Shown: positions 23,310 to 32,532, counted from the stretch's first letter. The stretch: DNA of 35,558 nt from VGWB01 sp964480945 (GCA_964480945.1 CAYZRX010000036.1:1-35558), one strand, 5' to 3'. A program made the numbers and translations. Notes: a model not told the origin generated them from the letters alone.

Positions 23310-26000
23310 CTATCGCGTCTCAATGCCGGGAGCGATGTCAACGCGAAGCTTTTGGGACTCCTTGATCTTGCCGTAGGTGAGCGTGACCGTGTACTCTCCG
23401 GAGCTCATGAACTTCTGTCCCTGACCGCCGTACTCGTTCAACAGGTCCTTCGTCGGTTTGAGGTCCCACGTGACGCGACCCATCCCCGGAGTCCCGGGCG
23501 CCGAGAGATTTGCCACCGTCCTTCCCTCGGAGTCGGTGATCGAGATTTTCAGCTCGTCGCCGGTATACTCCTTCACATAGAAGCTGATGAGAGCGCCCAG
23601 CGGAGGATTGGCGCCGCGGTAAACCGCGCCCCCTCCCGAGTCAACCCATCCGTCGAAGGGATAGTAACCGAATGCAGGACGGGGCTGGAAGAGAGAGACG
23701 GGCTTGGAATGGACTTCGGGTGTCAGCTCCTCCAGCGGCCTGATATCGTCGACGATAAAGAGGCTCCTGCCGTGCGTTGCGATCACCAGATCGCGGTCGC
23801 GCGGGTGGATCACGATGTCATCGACGGAGACTGTCGGCAGCTCCCCGAACTTCACCCAGTTCGCGCCTCGATCGAGGCTGACGAACAATCCGAACTCTGT
23901 TCCCGCAAAGATGAGGTCCGGATTCTTCAGGTCTTCCCGCACGACCTTTACGGGTCCGTCGGCGGGGAGGTTGCCGGTGATATTCGACCACGTCTTCCCT
24001 CCATCGGCTGTACGGTAGGCAAGCGGCTGATAGATGCCCCCGGGATACCCCGTGACGGTCATATAGGCAACTTCGGCATCGAAGTGGCCGGGCTCGATCC
24101 TTCCGATCCATTGACCTTTGACCGCCTTCGGGAGGTGCTCGGTCAGGTCGGTCCAGTTCTCACCCCCATCTCGTGTGACCCAGAGTTTTCCATCGTCCGT
24201 GCCTGCCCAAAGCATTCCTGCCTTGATCGGCGACTCGGCCAGCGCGTACACCACGCCGTAGTTCTCAGCGCCGCTGCCGACGGTCATGATCCTGTTGAGT
24301 TGCTGCGCGGAGAGGTCGGGGCTGATGACTTTCCAGTGTTCACCACGGTACGTCAGCTTGAAGACACGGTTCCCGCCCAGGTACATCGTTCCCTTCTCGT
24401 GCAAGCTTGGTATCAGCGGTGAATTCCAGTGGAATCGGAACGCCGGCTGGCCTTCCTCAGGCTCCGGGCGCAAGCCCTTGATCTCGCCGGTCCGGAGGTT
24501 GAACCGGTGGACATACCCTTCCTGCGACTCTGCGTACACGATGGTGGAATCAAACGGATCGAAGACGCAGTAGAAACCGTCGCCGCCGCCGATGTTGGTC
24601 CAATCGCTATTCCGGATGCCTTCCTTCGATTGCGTCATGCTCGGCCCGACCCAGTTCAAATTGTCCTGAAGTCCTCCGGCAATCCGGTACGGCGTGCTCA
24701 TATCGACTGTGATGCGGTAGAATTCACCTGCCGCAAAGTTGTTGAGGAACTGCCAGAGTTTTCCTCCGTCGAAACTTTGATACACGCCTCCGTCCGTGCC
24801 GAGGATGATTCGCTGCGGGTGTCTCGGATCGATCGCCAGCTCGTGACAGTCGGAGTGGACGTTCTTGAAGAGATTCTCCTGGAACGATTTGCCGCTGTCG
24901 TCCGAAACATGCAGCATGAAGCCGAGCACGTAAACGCGCTTCTCGTTCTCGGGATCGACCCGTATCTGGCTGAAGTAGAACGGGCGCGGGTCGAGCCGAC
25001 TCATACGCGTCCAATGCTCGCCCCCATCTTCCGTTCGGAAGACACCGCCGAGCTTGCTCTCGACTTCGTCTATCGAGCTGGTTCCTGCCTGATCACTCTG
25101 GACGACCGCGTAGAGGATCTTCGGGTTCTTCCGAAAGATGGCCAGACCGATTCGCCCCGTCCCGGTGGGGAGTCCGTTTTCGAGTTTTTTCCACGTCGCT
25201 CCGCCGTCGGTTGACTTGAAGATGCCGCCCAGCTCTTTCCCATCGGTCCATTCGGGCCCGGCGGAGAATGACCATGGAGTTCGCCGGCGGGCGTAGAGGG
25301 CCGCGTACACCGTGTTCGAATCCGAGGGATCCAGCACAACGTCGCCGCATCCCACCTTGGTCTCGTACCCTTTCGGGCCCGTCAAAACCGCTTTCCAGGT
25401 CTTGCCTCCGTCGACGGTTTTGTAAAGGCCCCGCTCGGGACTCGGGTTCCAGAGATCTCCCATCGCAGCGACGTAGACGGTGTTTGTGTCCTTCGGGTCG
25501 ACAGCGATTCGCGCGATCGTCTTGCTCTCCTTCAGGCCGACGTTCGTCCATGTGCCTCCACCGTCGGTTGAACGGTAGACACCGTCTCCCCAGCTTGAGC
25601 TGTTCCGGTCGTTCGCCTCGCCCGTTCCGACCCAGACGTGCTTTGCGTTCGATGGAGCGACCGCGATCGCTCCGACGGCAGCAACCGATTCCTTCTCGAA
25701 GATTGCGCTGAACGTCGCGCCGTCGTTCGTGGTTTTCATGACACCGCCCGTTCCTAAGCCGACGTAGTATGTATAGATGTCATCAGGGTCCAATGCGATC
25801 GCGGAGACACGCCCGCCCATGATTGCAGGTCCGATGCTGCGGGCCTTCAACGCTTTGAGCATGACGGCCTCCGGCGTCTTGGTTTCCGGGGGTGGCTGGT
25901 TCTTGGGTTTGCCGGGCTTGGAGGCCTGCGCAAACGAAACGATTGTTGCAGCGAAGAGGAGAAAGATAGCCTGACACAGAACAGCTCGAGCGGACTTCAT
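23310..26000 (-). CDS. Exported BNR/sortilin-type beta-propeller protein
   Basis: An 896-aa protein with a signal peptide (hydrophobic core about 10-23, cleavage after SFA-Q) and two or more beta-propellers built from BNR/Asp-box repeats: S-T-D-G-G-x-T-W, KTVDGGKTW, KSTDGGATW, RTEDGGEHW, VTRDGGENW, RTADGGKTW and SLDRGANW, spread over about residues 85-760. A C-terminal Ig-like domain (about 785-893, LKISITDSEGRTVANLSAP) resembles FlgD-type modules. Relatives are often named glycosyl hydrolase or VPS10 domain protein, but no sialidase catalytic residues are evident. Envelope or extracellular binding is the safest reading. GAGGAG before the ATG supports the start. It appears monocistronic. Confidence 0.88.
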   Translation of the reverse strand: MKSARAVLCQAIFLLFAATIVSFAQASKPGKPKNQPPPETKTPEAVMLKALKARSIGPAIMGGRVSAIALDPDDIYTYYVGLGTGGVMKTTNDGATFSAIFEKESVAAVGAIAVAPSNAKHVWVGTGEANDRNSSSWGDGVYRSTDGGGTWTNVGLKESKTIARIAVDPKDTNTVYVAAMGDLWNPSPERGLYKTVDGGKTWKAVLTGPKGYETKVGCGDVVLDPSDSNTVYAALYARRRTPWSFSAGPEWTDGKELGGIFKSTDGGATWKKLENGLPTGTGRIGLAIFRKNPKILYAVVQSDQAGTSSIDEVESKLGGVFRTEDGGEHWTRMSRLDPRPFYFSQIRVDPENEKRVYVLGFMLHVSDDSGKSFQENLFKNVHSDCHELAIDPRHPQRIILGTDGGVYQSFDGGKLWQFLNNFAAGEFYRITVDMSTPYRIAGGLQDNLNWVGPSMTQSKEGIRNSDWTNIGGGDGFYCVFDPFDSTIVYAESQEGYVHRFNLRTGEIKGLRPEPEEGQPAFRFHWNSPLIPSLHEKGTMYLGGNRVFKLTYRGEHWKVISPDLSAQQLNRIMTVGSGAENYGVVYALAESPIKAGMLWAGTDDGKLWVTRDGGENWTDLTEHLPKAVKGQWIGRIEPGHFDAEVAYMTVTGYPGGIYQPLAYRTADGGKTWSNITGNLPADGPVKVVREDLKNPDLIFAGTEFGLFVSLDRGANWVKFGELPTVSVDDIVIHPRDRDLVIATHGRSLFIVDDIRPLEELTPEVHSKPVSLFQPRPAFGYYPFDGWVDSGGGAVYRGANPPLGALISFYVKEYTGDELKISITDSEGRTVANLSAPGTPGMGRVTWDLKPTKDLLNEYGGQGQKFMSSGEYTVTLTYGKIKESQKLRVDIAPGIETR

Positions 26001-26633
26001 GGGGTACTCCTCTGATCTTGGTGAGAAGAAGGTAGCATGTTCAACACGGAAAAATCCTGATTCGTTCGGGGTTCTCTGGGCTCCCAGGTAGAGGGGCTGA
26101 GTGACTTGGCATGTGGAGAGGGCCTTTGAAGCCGGGTCACGAGGATTTCCGCGGTGAGGAATCTATTCAGAATTGCAGGAAGAAGCAACTTGAGGATACA
26201 GCCTTGATTCTGACGTAGGCGAGCTGACGCGCAGAGAAAGCTGTAGCTACAGAATAAGCAAAGCCGATTAATGCCATCGGATAACGAACTCATTTACTCA
26301 GCGTATGTTCACCCACTAGGTGAAGTACACAAAGCCGATAGGAATCAAACCCCTTCCCCTCCGAGGGGAAGGTTGGGATGGGGTCCGAAAAGTTATGATG
26401 CCGTCTCACTCCAGACCTCACCCTGACCCTCTCCTCGGAGGAGAGGGAACTGCCTGCACAATTTCATCAGTCCAGCATGATCTTGATGCACGGGAATCAC
26501 TCACCAATAATATCTAGTTCCGGTGTAGTCCTATTTTCATTTCTATCTTAGATTTGAGGTACGGGATGCTTGTTCGGACGGAGCTCACCTGGAACGCGGG
26601 GCGGACATATCTGCTACAGCTCCTTACGAGCCG
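26001..26633. other. Intergenic region with repeats
   Basis: About 630 nt without a gene. It contains the paired REP-like element at 26351-26447, a 12-bp perfect palindrome at 26241-26252, and a short diverged repeat (26158-26192) that recurs at 29811-29845. No RNA gene or transposase recognised. Confidence 0.5.
26351..26447. repeat. Paired REP-like palindromes (BIME-like)
   Basis: Two palindromic units in opposite orientation. The left (26351-26385) starts CCCTTCCCCTCCGAGGGG and runs on as GAAGGTTGGGATGGGGTC; the right (26414-26447) starts GACCTCACCCTGACC and ends in CTCCTCGGAGGAGAGGG. The reverse complement of the right unit matches the left over about 33 nt. A related half-unit is at 13583-13617. 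Confidence 0.7.
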
Positions 26634-26996
26634 CTAGACCGTATCACCCGGCGGAGCGGTGAACGTCCCATCCGTCACATTGCCCGTGTTCCGAGTGTCC
26701 GCCGGTTCGAACAGGACGACTTCCACTTCATCATCTGCGACGGTCCGGTGTTCGAGCCCGCGAGGGACGACAAGGAATTCGCCTTCACGGAGCTGGATTG
26801 ACCGTTCGCGAAACTCCACGCGGAAAGTGCCGCGCCACACGAGGAACAGCTCGTCCGCGTCGTCGTGATGGTGCCAGACGAACTCACCTTTGAACTTCAC
26901 GAGCTTGACTTCCTGACCGTTGAGCCGTGCGACGACCTTGGGCCGCCAGTGTTCGGAGAACTTCGAGAACTTGTCGGCGATAGTTATTTTGTCCAT
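26634..26996 (-). CDS. Single-domain cupin protein
   Basis: A 120-aa small cupin. Motif 1 is FVWHHHDDADELFLVWRGTF with His42-44 and Glu49, and motif 2 is LREGEFLVVPRGLEHRTVAD with His83, matching a mononuclear metal site. No signal peptide. It resembles small cupins named mannose-6-phosphate-isomerase-like, whose substrates are mostly unknown. It begins 46 nt past the last permease gene of the ABC-2 cluster on the same strand, so it may be the last gene of that operon. The ATG has only a weak upstream GGA. Confidence 0.85.
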   Translation of the reverse strand: MDKITIADKFSKFSEHWRPKVVARLNGQEVKLVKFKGEFVWHHHDDADELFLVWRGTFRVEFRERSIQLREGEFLVVPRGLEHRTVADDEVEVVLFEPADTRNTGNVTDGTFTAPPGDTV

Positions 26997-27042
26997 ATGG
27001 GATGTCCAACCGTTTTAGATGCGTTGTTCATCGGCGTGCTCA

Positions 27043-27828
27043 TCACGCCGACGTTCCGGAATAATGTCGCAATCCAATCCGCCAAACGACGCGCGAGACC
27101 GTGAAGAGCAACGCGGCTAGCACGACCGCACCCAGCAGCGTTTCCAGCGTCAAGCGTCCGGTCAGGGCCTCGGCGGGCACCGTTGTGGCGAAGGCGACCG
27201 GCACGATGAAGGTAAGCCCAAACCGCAGCCACCCCGGGTACAGGCTCACGGGCCATCGGCCGGCCTCGTACATACTGCGAAAAATCTCGAGGATGTTTTC
27301 CACGCGCACGAACCAGAACGAAAGCGTAGCAAGAATCAGCCAGAAGCTGTAAATGATGACCGCGCCCGCGAGGAGCATCGTGGCAAATTCCGCTGCCTCG
27401 AAGGCTCCCACCGTTTCTCCCAGTCTCACGAGCGCAGTCCCCAACACGCCAAGTCCCAGCACGATATCGATCAGCTGCCAGATCTCCACCCGCTGGATGC
27501 TGATGAGGAGCTGAGCGTCCTCCGGCTTGGTGAGCGTGAAGTCAAGCGTGCCGTCTCGAACCGATTCGATGAACTGCTCCATCCCCGGCTGGATCACCAG
27601 GCCGATGACGCCGCCGGCGAGAAAGTAAACCCCGACCAGTGCCAGCACCTCGTCGGGCCGCCAGCCGCCCAAGGTGTCGGTGTAGGAGAAAACCACGGCC
27701 AGGGTGGCCAATGAGGCGGCCAATTCCAGGAGCGACTCGAACAGCTGCATGAAAAAGTTGGCGCGGTAAGCAAGCTCGCCCAAGACGCTGACACGGAAAA
27801 AGACCGCCAGGAGACGAAGGAAGTTCAT
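27043..27828 (-). CDS. ABC-2 family transporter permease (second)
   Basis: A 261-aa inner-membrane protein with about six hydrophobic segments (for example LAASLATLAVVFSY, VLALVGVYFLAGGVIGLVI, FATMLLAGAVIIYSFWLILA, LLGAVVLAALLFTVSRVVW). It belongs to the ABC-2 permease group found with COG4586-type ATPases. The true start is the ATG at 27826-27828 (MNFLRLLAVFF), which overlaps the stop of the upstream permease gene by four bases (ATGA); the frame stays open much further but that part is antisense/out-of-frame reading of the neighbour. It forms the exporter channel with the other permease; cargo unknown. Confidence 0.9.
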   Translation of the reverse strand: MNFLRLLAVFFRVSVLGELAYRANFFMQLFESLLELAASLATLAVVFSYTDTLGGWRPDEVLALVGVYFLAGGVIGLVIQPGMEQFIESVRDGTLDFTLTKPEDAQLLISIQRVEIWQLIDIVLGLGVLGTALVRLGETVGAFEAAEFATMLLAGAVIIYSFWLILATLSFWFVRVENILEIFRSMYEAGRWPVSLYPGWLRFGLTFIVPVAFATTVPAEALTGRLTLETLLGAVVLAALLFTVSRVVWRIGLRHYSGTSA

Positions 27829-28628
27829 GCCCCCACCGCCGAGTAAGCTCGCACCCCCGCCCGCCACACGATCCGGACGACCACGAGGGCCAGAATCAGC
27901 CAGGCGGTCTGAGCCGCCAGCCCCGTCAATGCTTCGCTGGGAGTAAGCCGACCGAGCAACAGCTCCACCGGAAAGCCGATCATCCAGCGGAAGGGCAAGA
28001 CCGCGGCCGCCGCCTGGATTGGAGACGGGAAAAGAGTGAGCGGGGCAATCTGTCCGGAGAGGAAGAGCACCAGGATGTAGTACGTGTGATTGATGGCGCC
28101 TACGCGCGTGGTCCAGAAGGCCACCTGAGCCAGGCTCCACTCCAGGAGGAACCGCAGCAGGAAAGCGAGCAGCAACGCCGGCACACTTGCCACGATAGCC
28201 CACGGGGCAACGTTAGCAGCGGGATGGAACAGAAAGGCCAGTACGACCGCGACGAGCAGCATCCCGGGCAATGTGATCAGCTTGGAGGAGATATTGTCGG
28301 CGATGTCGGAGTGGATCGGGTGTACGGGTTTCAGAAGAGCGAAGGAGAGAGCCCCCTCCCGGATGCGGTACTCGTATTCGTACATGATCCAGGTGTAGGT
28401 GAGATGATTAACCAGCATCATCACGATGAAGTAGGCTGCGAACTCCCTTGTCGTATAGTCACCGACGCTTCCGCCGCTCGTGCTCGATACTGTCGACCAT
28501 ACTATGAGGTAGACGAGCGGTTCCAGCACATGCGCGATCATCCAGATGACCAGCGAGGCGCGATACTGGAGCATCGAAGCGAACGTGGTCTTGAACTGCT
28601 GCACGTACAAGTCGGCCAGGGTCTTCAC
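27825..28628 (-). CDS. ABC-2 family transporter permease (first)
   Basis: A 267-aa inner-membrane protein with about six segments (SLVIWMIAHVLEPLVYLIVW, FAAYFIVMMLVNHLTYTWIM, LLVAVVLAFLF, IVASVPALLLAFLLRFLL, LVLFLSGQIAPLTLFPSPI). The topology and a late F-R-W-M-I-G-F-P motif are typical of ABC-2 permeases paired with a sister permease and a DrrA/COG4586-like ATPase. Both of its ends overlap neighbours by four bases, so ATPase, this gene and the second permease are translated as one coupled unit. Substrate unknown. Confidence 0.9.
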   Translation of the reverse strand: MKTLADLYVQQFKTTFASMLQYRASLVIWMIAHVLEPLVYLIVWSTVSSTSGGSVGDYTTREFAAYFIVMMLVNHLTYTWIMYEYEYRIREGALSFALLKPVHPIHSDIADNISSKLITLPGMLLVAVVLAFLFHPAANVAPWAIVASVPALLLAFLLRFLLEWSLAQVAFWTTRVGAINHTYYILVLFLSGQIAPLTLFPSPIQAAAAVLPFRWMIGFPVELLLGRLTPSEALTGLAAQTAWLILALVVVRIVWRAGVRAYSAVGA

Positions 28629-29605
28629 GAGCCCTCCTGCGCGAAGACCCGCTCGATCACTTCCTCAATCGGTGAATCCTCAACCAGCAGGTCGATCACC
28701 GGCAGATCGGCCAGCAGCCGCTCGGTGACGTGGGCTGTCTCGGCTCTCGGAACCCGGAGCGTGAAGAGCCCGTCGGCGCAGGAAACCACCTCGCCGTAGG
28801 AGCGCAGATCGGCGCTGCAATCCTCGAGTTGTACCACGATCGTCTTGTGCGCCGTGAATTTCTGCACCAGGTTCGACAGATCGCCATCGAATAGGAGTTT
28901 CCCGTGGTGGATGACAATGACGCGGCGACATAAGGCCTCGACATCGGCCATATAATGGCTCGTGAGCAGAACGGTCGCTCCGAAACGGCGGTTATATTCC
29001 GCGATGAACGTCCGGATCCGCCGCTGCATCGTCACATCGAGACCGATGGTCGGCTCGTCGAGGAAGACCACTTGCGGGCGGTGCAGGAGGGCCGCTGCGA
29101 TCTCGCACTTCATCCGCTCGCCGAGGGAGAGGTTGCGGACCGGTTTCCGGAGAAGCGGTCCCAGGTCCAGAAGTTCGGTCAACTCGTCGAGCGTGCTCCG
29201 GTAGTCCGCGGGCGGGATGCGGTAGATTGCCCGGTTCAACTCGAACGAATCCATCGGGGGAATATCCCAGACCAGCTGGTTGCGCTGCCCCATGACGAGC
29301 GTGATTTGGCGGAGATAGGCCTTGTCCCGTTTGGACGGCACGTAGCCGAGCACTGTGGCCTCGCCTGCTGTGGGGTACAGCAGGCCCGAGAGCATTTTCA
29401 GCGTCGTTGTTTTGCCGGCGCCGTTGGGACCCAGGAAGCCCACTATTTCGCCCGGAGCCAGGTCGAACGAGATCCCGTCGACAGCGGGGATCTCCGCCGT
29501 GCGGCGGCGCACGAGGCTTTGAAGCGCGGCAATCGCGCCGGCCTCCCGCTCGCTGACGACGTAGACCTTGCGAAGGTCGCGGATGTGAATTGCAGGCGCC
29601 GTCAT
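28625..29605 (-). CDS. ABC-2 exporter ATP-binding protein
   Basis: A 326-aa ATPase. Walker A is GPNGAGKTT (59-67), the Q-loop is near MGQRNQLVWD, the signature is LSLGERMK, Walker B is VVFLDEPTIGLD, and the switch His is in LTSHYMADVEAL. Residues 230-326 form the C-terminal extension usual in exporters of this kind. The N-terminal 35 residues (EAGAIAALQSLVRRRTAEI) form the COG4586-type leader before AVDGISFDLAPGE. First gene of a coupled three-gene operon with the two permeases, followed by a cupin gene. It does not appear to serve the MacB-type permeases upstream, because its gene ends in a four-base overlap with the ABC-2 permease. Confidence 0.93.
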   Translation of the reverse strand: MTAPAIHIRDLRKVYVVSEREAGAIAALQSLVRRRTAEIPAVDGISFDLAPGEIVGFLGPNGAGKTTTLKMLSGLLYPTAGEATVLGYVPSKRDKAYLRQITLVMGQRNQLVWDIPPMDSFELNRAIYRIPPADYRSTLDELTELLDLGPLLRKPVRNLSLGERMKCEIAAALLHRPQVVFLDEPTIGLDVTMQRRIRTFIAEYNRRFGATVLLTSHYMADVEALCRRVIVIHHGKLLFDGDLSNLVQKFTAHKTIVVQLEDCSADLRSYGEVVSCADGLFTLRVPRAETAHVTERLLADLPVIDLLVEDSPIEEVIERVFAQEGS

Positions 29606-29810
29606 CGGTGGCCTAGCCGCGTAGAGGGATGGAGGCTTGGCAAAAAACCAGTCGCAGAGAGTTCATCGGGTCCAATTCCAGCCGAAGTGTGGTGAGGACA
29701 GCATATGAAACACGGGGGGACGCCGAATCGTTCTGAGTCCGTCGAGCACTTGACAAGCATAGAGCGTAGTTGGTGATGATGGGGCCGCCACACCGAGTGC
29801 GGAGCAGAAG

Positions 29811-29845
29811 CTATCGAGAATTGCCAGAAGAAGCAACTCGAGGTG
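29811..29845. repeat. Short diverged repeat shared with 26158-26192
   Basis: About 34 nt (CTAT then GAGAATTGCCAGAAGAAGC and AACTCGAGG) similar at roughly 29 of 34 positions to 26158-26192. It occurs once in each of two intergenic gaps and has no obvious secondary structure. Confidence 0.4.
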
Positions 29846-29895
29846 GCGCGGACAGATGAGGCTGGTACGGGATTGGAGCCGGGCGATGAGGAATT

Positions 29896-31137
29896 CTACT
29901 CGTACCGGAGCGACTCGACCGGGTCAACGCTCGCGGCCTTGCGGGCGGGGAAGAAGCCCGCCATGAATCCGATGAGCGCAAGAATGCCGGTCGTCATCAG
30001 CATGGTGAAAGAGGAGAGAACGGGGCGTCCGAGGAACTGCATGGGCCCGTCTTCGGCTGGAATCATCCGGATGATCGATACTACCCCGTACGAGAAGAGC
30101 AGACCGATCGTCCCGCCGATCAGCGCGAGGAGGAGGGCCTCGAAGATGAACTGTGCGAGGATGTAGTTGCGGCGCGCACCGACGGCCATTTTGATGCCGA
30201 TCTCGCGCGTCCGCTCCTTGACGACAACATACATGACGTTTGCGACCCCGACGCCGGCGATGAGGAGCGTCAGAAATCCCACGGAGAAAAGGAAGATCGA
30301 AACGCCGATGCCGATATTTCTGCTGATCTTCTCGGCCTCGATAAAATCCCATATGCCGAGCGCGCGCTCATCTTCCGGATCGAACTGGTACTTCCGGCCG
30401 AGGACCCGGTAGATCTCGCTCTTCACCCGCTCCTGCTGTGACGGGTCGGTCGGATGGACGATGAGCGAGTTCACGTAGATGTTCCCGTAGCTTGTCCGAA
30501 AGGTGGTGTACGGTATCACGGCCCGCCGCACGTCCGGACCGTTGTTCATCGAGGTTTGGATCTTCTTCTGCATGATGCCGATCATCGTGAAAGGCACACC
30601 GTCCACCAGGAGGGTTTTCCCGATCGGGTCTTCGTCCTTGAAGATATCCTTGGCGATCTCCTCGCCCAGGAAGAGGACGCGCCGCTGATCCTGCAAATCC
30701 ACCTCATTCAGAAACCTCCCGCCACTGGCCGGGTACATGCGGCGCATGTCTTCGAACAGAGGGTTCACCCCCTCGCACTCCGTCGTGACGGAAAACTTGC
30801 CGTAGGTGAGCTGCACGTTCTTGCGGTACTGCGGAGTGATCATATCGATACCCGGGATGACCTTCTGGAGCAGGTCGGCGTCCTCCTCCATCATTCTCAC
30901 CCGCCGGCCCTTGGGAAGGCCCTGGTAGGTTAATCCCGTCTCCCCTCCGTAGACGATCATGATTCTATTGCCGGCGTTCACGAGGCCTTTCATCATCTGG
31001 TCTCCTAGTCCCTCGCCGAACGACAGCAGAAGAACCACGGCGACCGTTCCCCAGGTGATCGCGATCAGCGTCAGGATCGCGCGCGTGCGGTGGGCACGAA
31101 GGTCGTAGAAGAATTCTCTGAGAAGCTCAAGATACAT
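29896..31137 (-). CDS. MacB-type ABC transporter permease (second, no ATPase domain)
   Basis: A 413-aa permease of the MacB/FtsX superfamily. One N-terminal membrane segment (LTLIAITWGTVAVVLLL, about 20-40), a large periplasmic MacB core (about 45-290), then three C-terminal segments with FLTLLIAGVGVANVMYVVV, the coupling-helix motif E-R-T-R-E-I-G-I-K-M-A-V-G-A-R and a final G-F-F-P-A-R-K-A-A-S-V-D-P-V-E-S-L-R. These act as mechanotransmitters driven by a separate cytoplasmic ATPase. The start is the ATG at 31135-31137; a TTG at 31215 would add 26 residues with no membrane features. It is the paralogue of the next gene upstream (31228-32460). Confidence 0.92.
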   Translation of the reverse strand: MYLELLREFFYDLRAHRTRAILTLIAITWGTVAVVLLLSFGEGLGDQMMKGLVNAGNRIMIVYGGETGLTYQGLPKGRRVRMMEEDADLLQKVIPGIDMITPQYRKNVQLTYGKFSVTTECEGVNPLFEDMRRMYPASGGRFLNEVDLQDQRRVLFLGEEIAKDIFKDEDPIGKTLLVDGVPFTMIGIMQKKIQTSMNNGPDVRRAVIPYTTFRTSYGNIYVNSLIVHPTDPSQQERVKSEIYRVLGRKYQFDPEDERALGIWDFIEAEKISRNIGIGVSIFLFSVGFLTLLIAGVGVANVMYVVVKERTREIGIKMAVGARRNYILAQFIFEALLLALIGGTIGLLFSYGVVSIIRMIPAEDGPMQFLGRPVLSSFTMLMTTGILALIGFMAGFFPARKAASVDPVESLRYE

Positions 31138-31227
31138 TTTCGATTTCCGATCTACGATTGTCTCCGCCAAAGGCGGATCAGCCTCCAGCTGAGATTGACC
31201 ATCGACAATTGACAAATGCCCATTGGT

Positions 31228-32460
31228 TCACGTTCTCAGGCATTCCACCACATTCAAATTAGCCGCGCGGCGAGCCGGCATGAGGCCTGCCACCAGGCCG
31301 ATCAGCGTGAGGATGATGACCGTCGCCAGGACGACCGGCAGGGAGATCTCGGGTGTGCCGACATACTCCTTGATGGGAATGAGCTGCAGGACGGCCACGA
31401 TGCCCACCGCGATCAGAAAGCCGATCAGCGATCCGATCACGACGATGAAAAACGTCTCCATGAAGAACTGGAACATGATGTTCGACCTCTTCGCGCCGAC
31501 CGCCCGCTTGACGCCAATCTCCACGATCCGCTCCTGGACGACGATAAACATGATGTTCGCGACGCCGATCCCCGCGACACCCAGTGTGAAGCTCCCGATC
31601 AGACCCATGAAGATGTTGAAACCGAGGAAGAGGTAGAACATGAACTTGTCGAAGTTGGATGTGTCCCAGATCCAGACCGCGTCCTCGTCGGTTGGATCGA
31701 ATTTGTACCGGTTCCCGAGTGCCTCCCGGACCTGTTGGACGACACCCTTCGATTTCATCGGGTCGTCAACCTGGAAGATGATATTGTTCAGGTGGATGGT
31801 CCCGTACACGGACGAAAAGGTGCTGGCCGGAATGAAGACCCTGTCCCGATCGCGGGCGTTGTACGACGAGCTTTGGGTCTTCTTCTGCATCACGCCGATG
31901 ACCTGAAATGGCACCTGGCCGACGTGGATGAGCTTTCCGACGGCCTCCCCTTCGCCGAACAGGAACTCCTTGACCTTGTTGCCGATCACCGCGACGCGGC
32001 GCCGTTGCTTCATGTCGAGATCGTCGATGAACCGGCCTCCGGGCTCCGGGATAATGTTCCGCATGTCAGCGTAGATCGGATAGATGCCCGAGACGAGCGG
32101 GGTCAGGATGTTCGTCCCGACCCGAGTCGGCACACGCCGGCCGTACTCGGGGCTGATCGCCTTGAGGCCGCGCACCCGGGAGGCGATGAGCGTTGCATCG
32201 TCCTCGATAAAACTCATCGGCCGTCCGATGCCGAATCCCTCCCACGGCTTCGTCGTCTTCCCCGGAAACATAATCGCAATATGCTCCCCGATGCCGTGCA
32301 TGTTGACGGAGGTCTGCCGCTGAAAGCCCACGCCGAAGGCGATCAGGACGATGATGGCCACGGTTCCCCACACGATGCCGAAGAGCGTCAGGAACGCCCG
32401 AAGCTTCTGCGCCCGAAGGTCGAGGAAGAATTCCGATATGATGGTTCGGAGGTAATCCAT
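31228..32460 (-). CDS. MacB-type ABC transporter permease (first, no ATPase domain)
   Basis: A 410-aa MacB/FtsX-type permease, same architecture as the gene that follows: N-terminal segment (LTLFGIVWGTVAIIVLIAFG, about 24-43), periplasmic core (about 50-270), and three C-terminal segments with GVAGIGVANIMFIVVQE, the motif E-I-G-V-K-R-A-V-G-A-K-R and the closing L-M-P-A-R-R-A-A-N-L-N-V-V-E. The two permeases are likely to form a heterodimer. An adaptor gene lies 72 nt upstream. No cognate LolD/MacB-type ATPase gene is found in the window. No good ribosome site precedes the ATG. Confidence 0.92.
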   Translation of the reverse strand: MDYLRTIISEFFLDLRAQKLRAFLTLFGIVWGTVAIIVLIAFGVGFQRQTSVNMHGIGEHIAIMFPGKTTKPWEGFGIGRPMSFIEDDATLIASRVRGLKAISPEYGRRVPTRVGTNILTPLVSGIYPIYADMRNIIPEPGGRFIDDLDMKQRRRVAVIGNKVKEFLFGEGEAVGKLIHVGQVPFQVIGVMQKKTQSSSYNARDRDRVFIPASTFSSVYGTIHLNNIIFQVDDPMKSKGVVQQVREALGNRYKFDPTDEDAVWIWDTSNFDKFMFYLFLGFNIFMGLIGSFTLGVAGIGVANIMFIVVQERIVEIGVKRAVGAKRSNIMFQFFMETFFIVVIGSLIGFLIAVGIVAVLQLIPIKEYVGTPEISLPVVLATVIILTLIGLVAGLMPARRAANLNVVECLRT

Positions 32461-32532
32461 GGATGCTATTGGCAGTCAGCGGTTAGCTCATCTCAGCGAA
32501 GCTGATCGCTGACCGATGAATGCTGATCGCTC
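32461..32532. repeat. Short repeat-rich spacer in the exporter operon
   Basis: The 72-nt gap between adaptor and permease has two copies of GCTGATCGCT (32501-32510 and 32522-32531), spaced 21 nt, plus related CAGCG/GCTGA blocks. Such AGC-GATC-AGC type tandem filler is common between genes in some environmental genomes, but its function is unknown. Confidence 0.5.

Noticed and set aside
23265..24422. A 385-codon plus-strand open frame
   Set aside because: It is antisense to the BNR-propeller gene, with no recognisable motif.
28086..28799. A 237-codon plus-strand frame
   Set aside because: Antisense to the ABC-2 permease and ATPase genes; D/H/Q-rich shadow composition.
31216..32505. A 429-codon plus-strand open frame rich in Asp, His and Arg
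   Set aside because: It is the antisense shadow of the MacB-type permease; its composition (D/H/R-rich, no hydrophobic core) is typical of such shadows.
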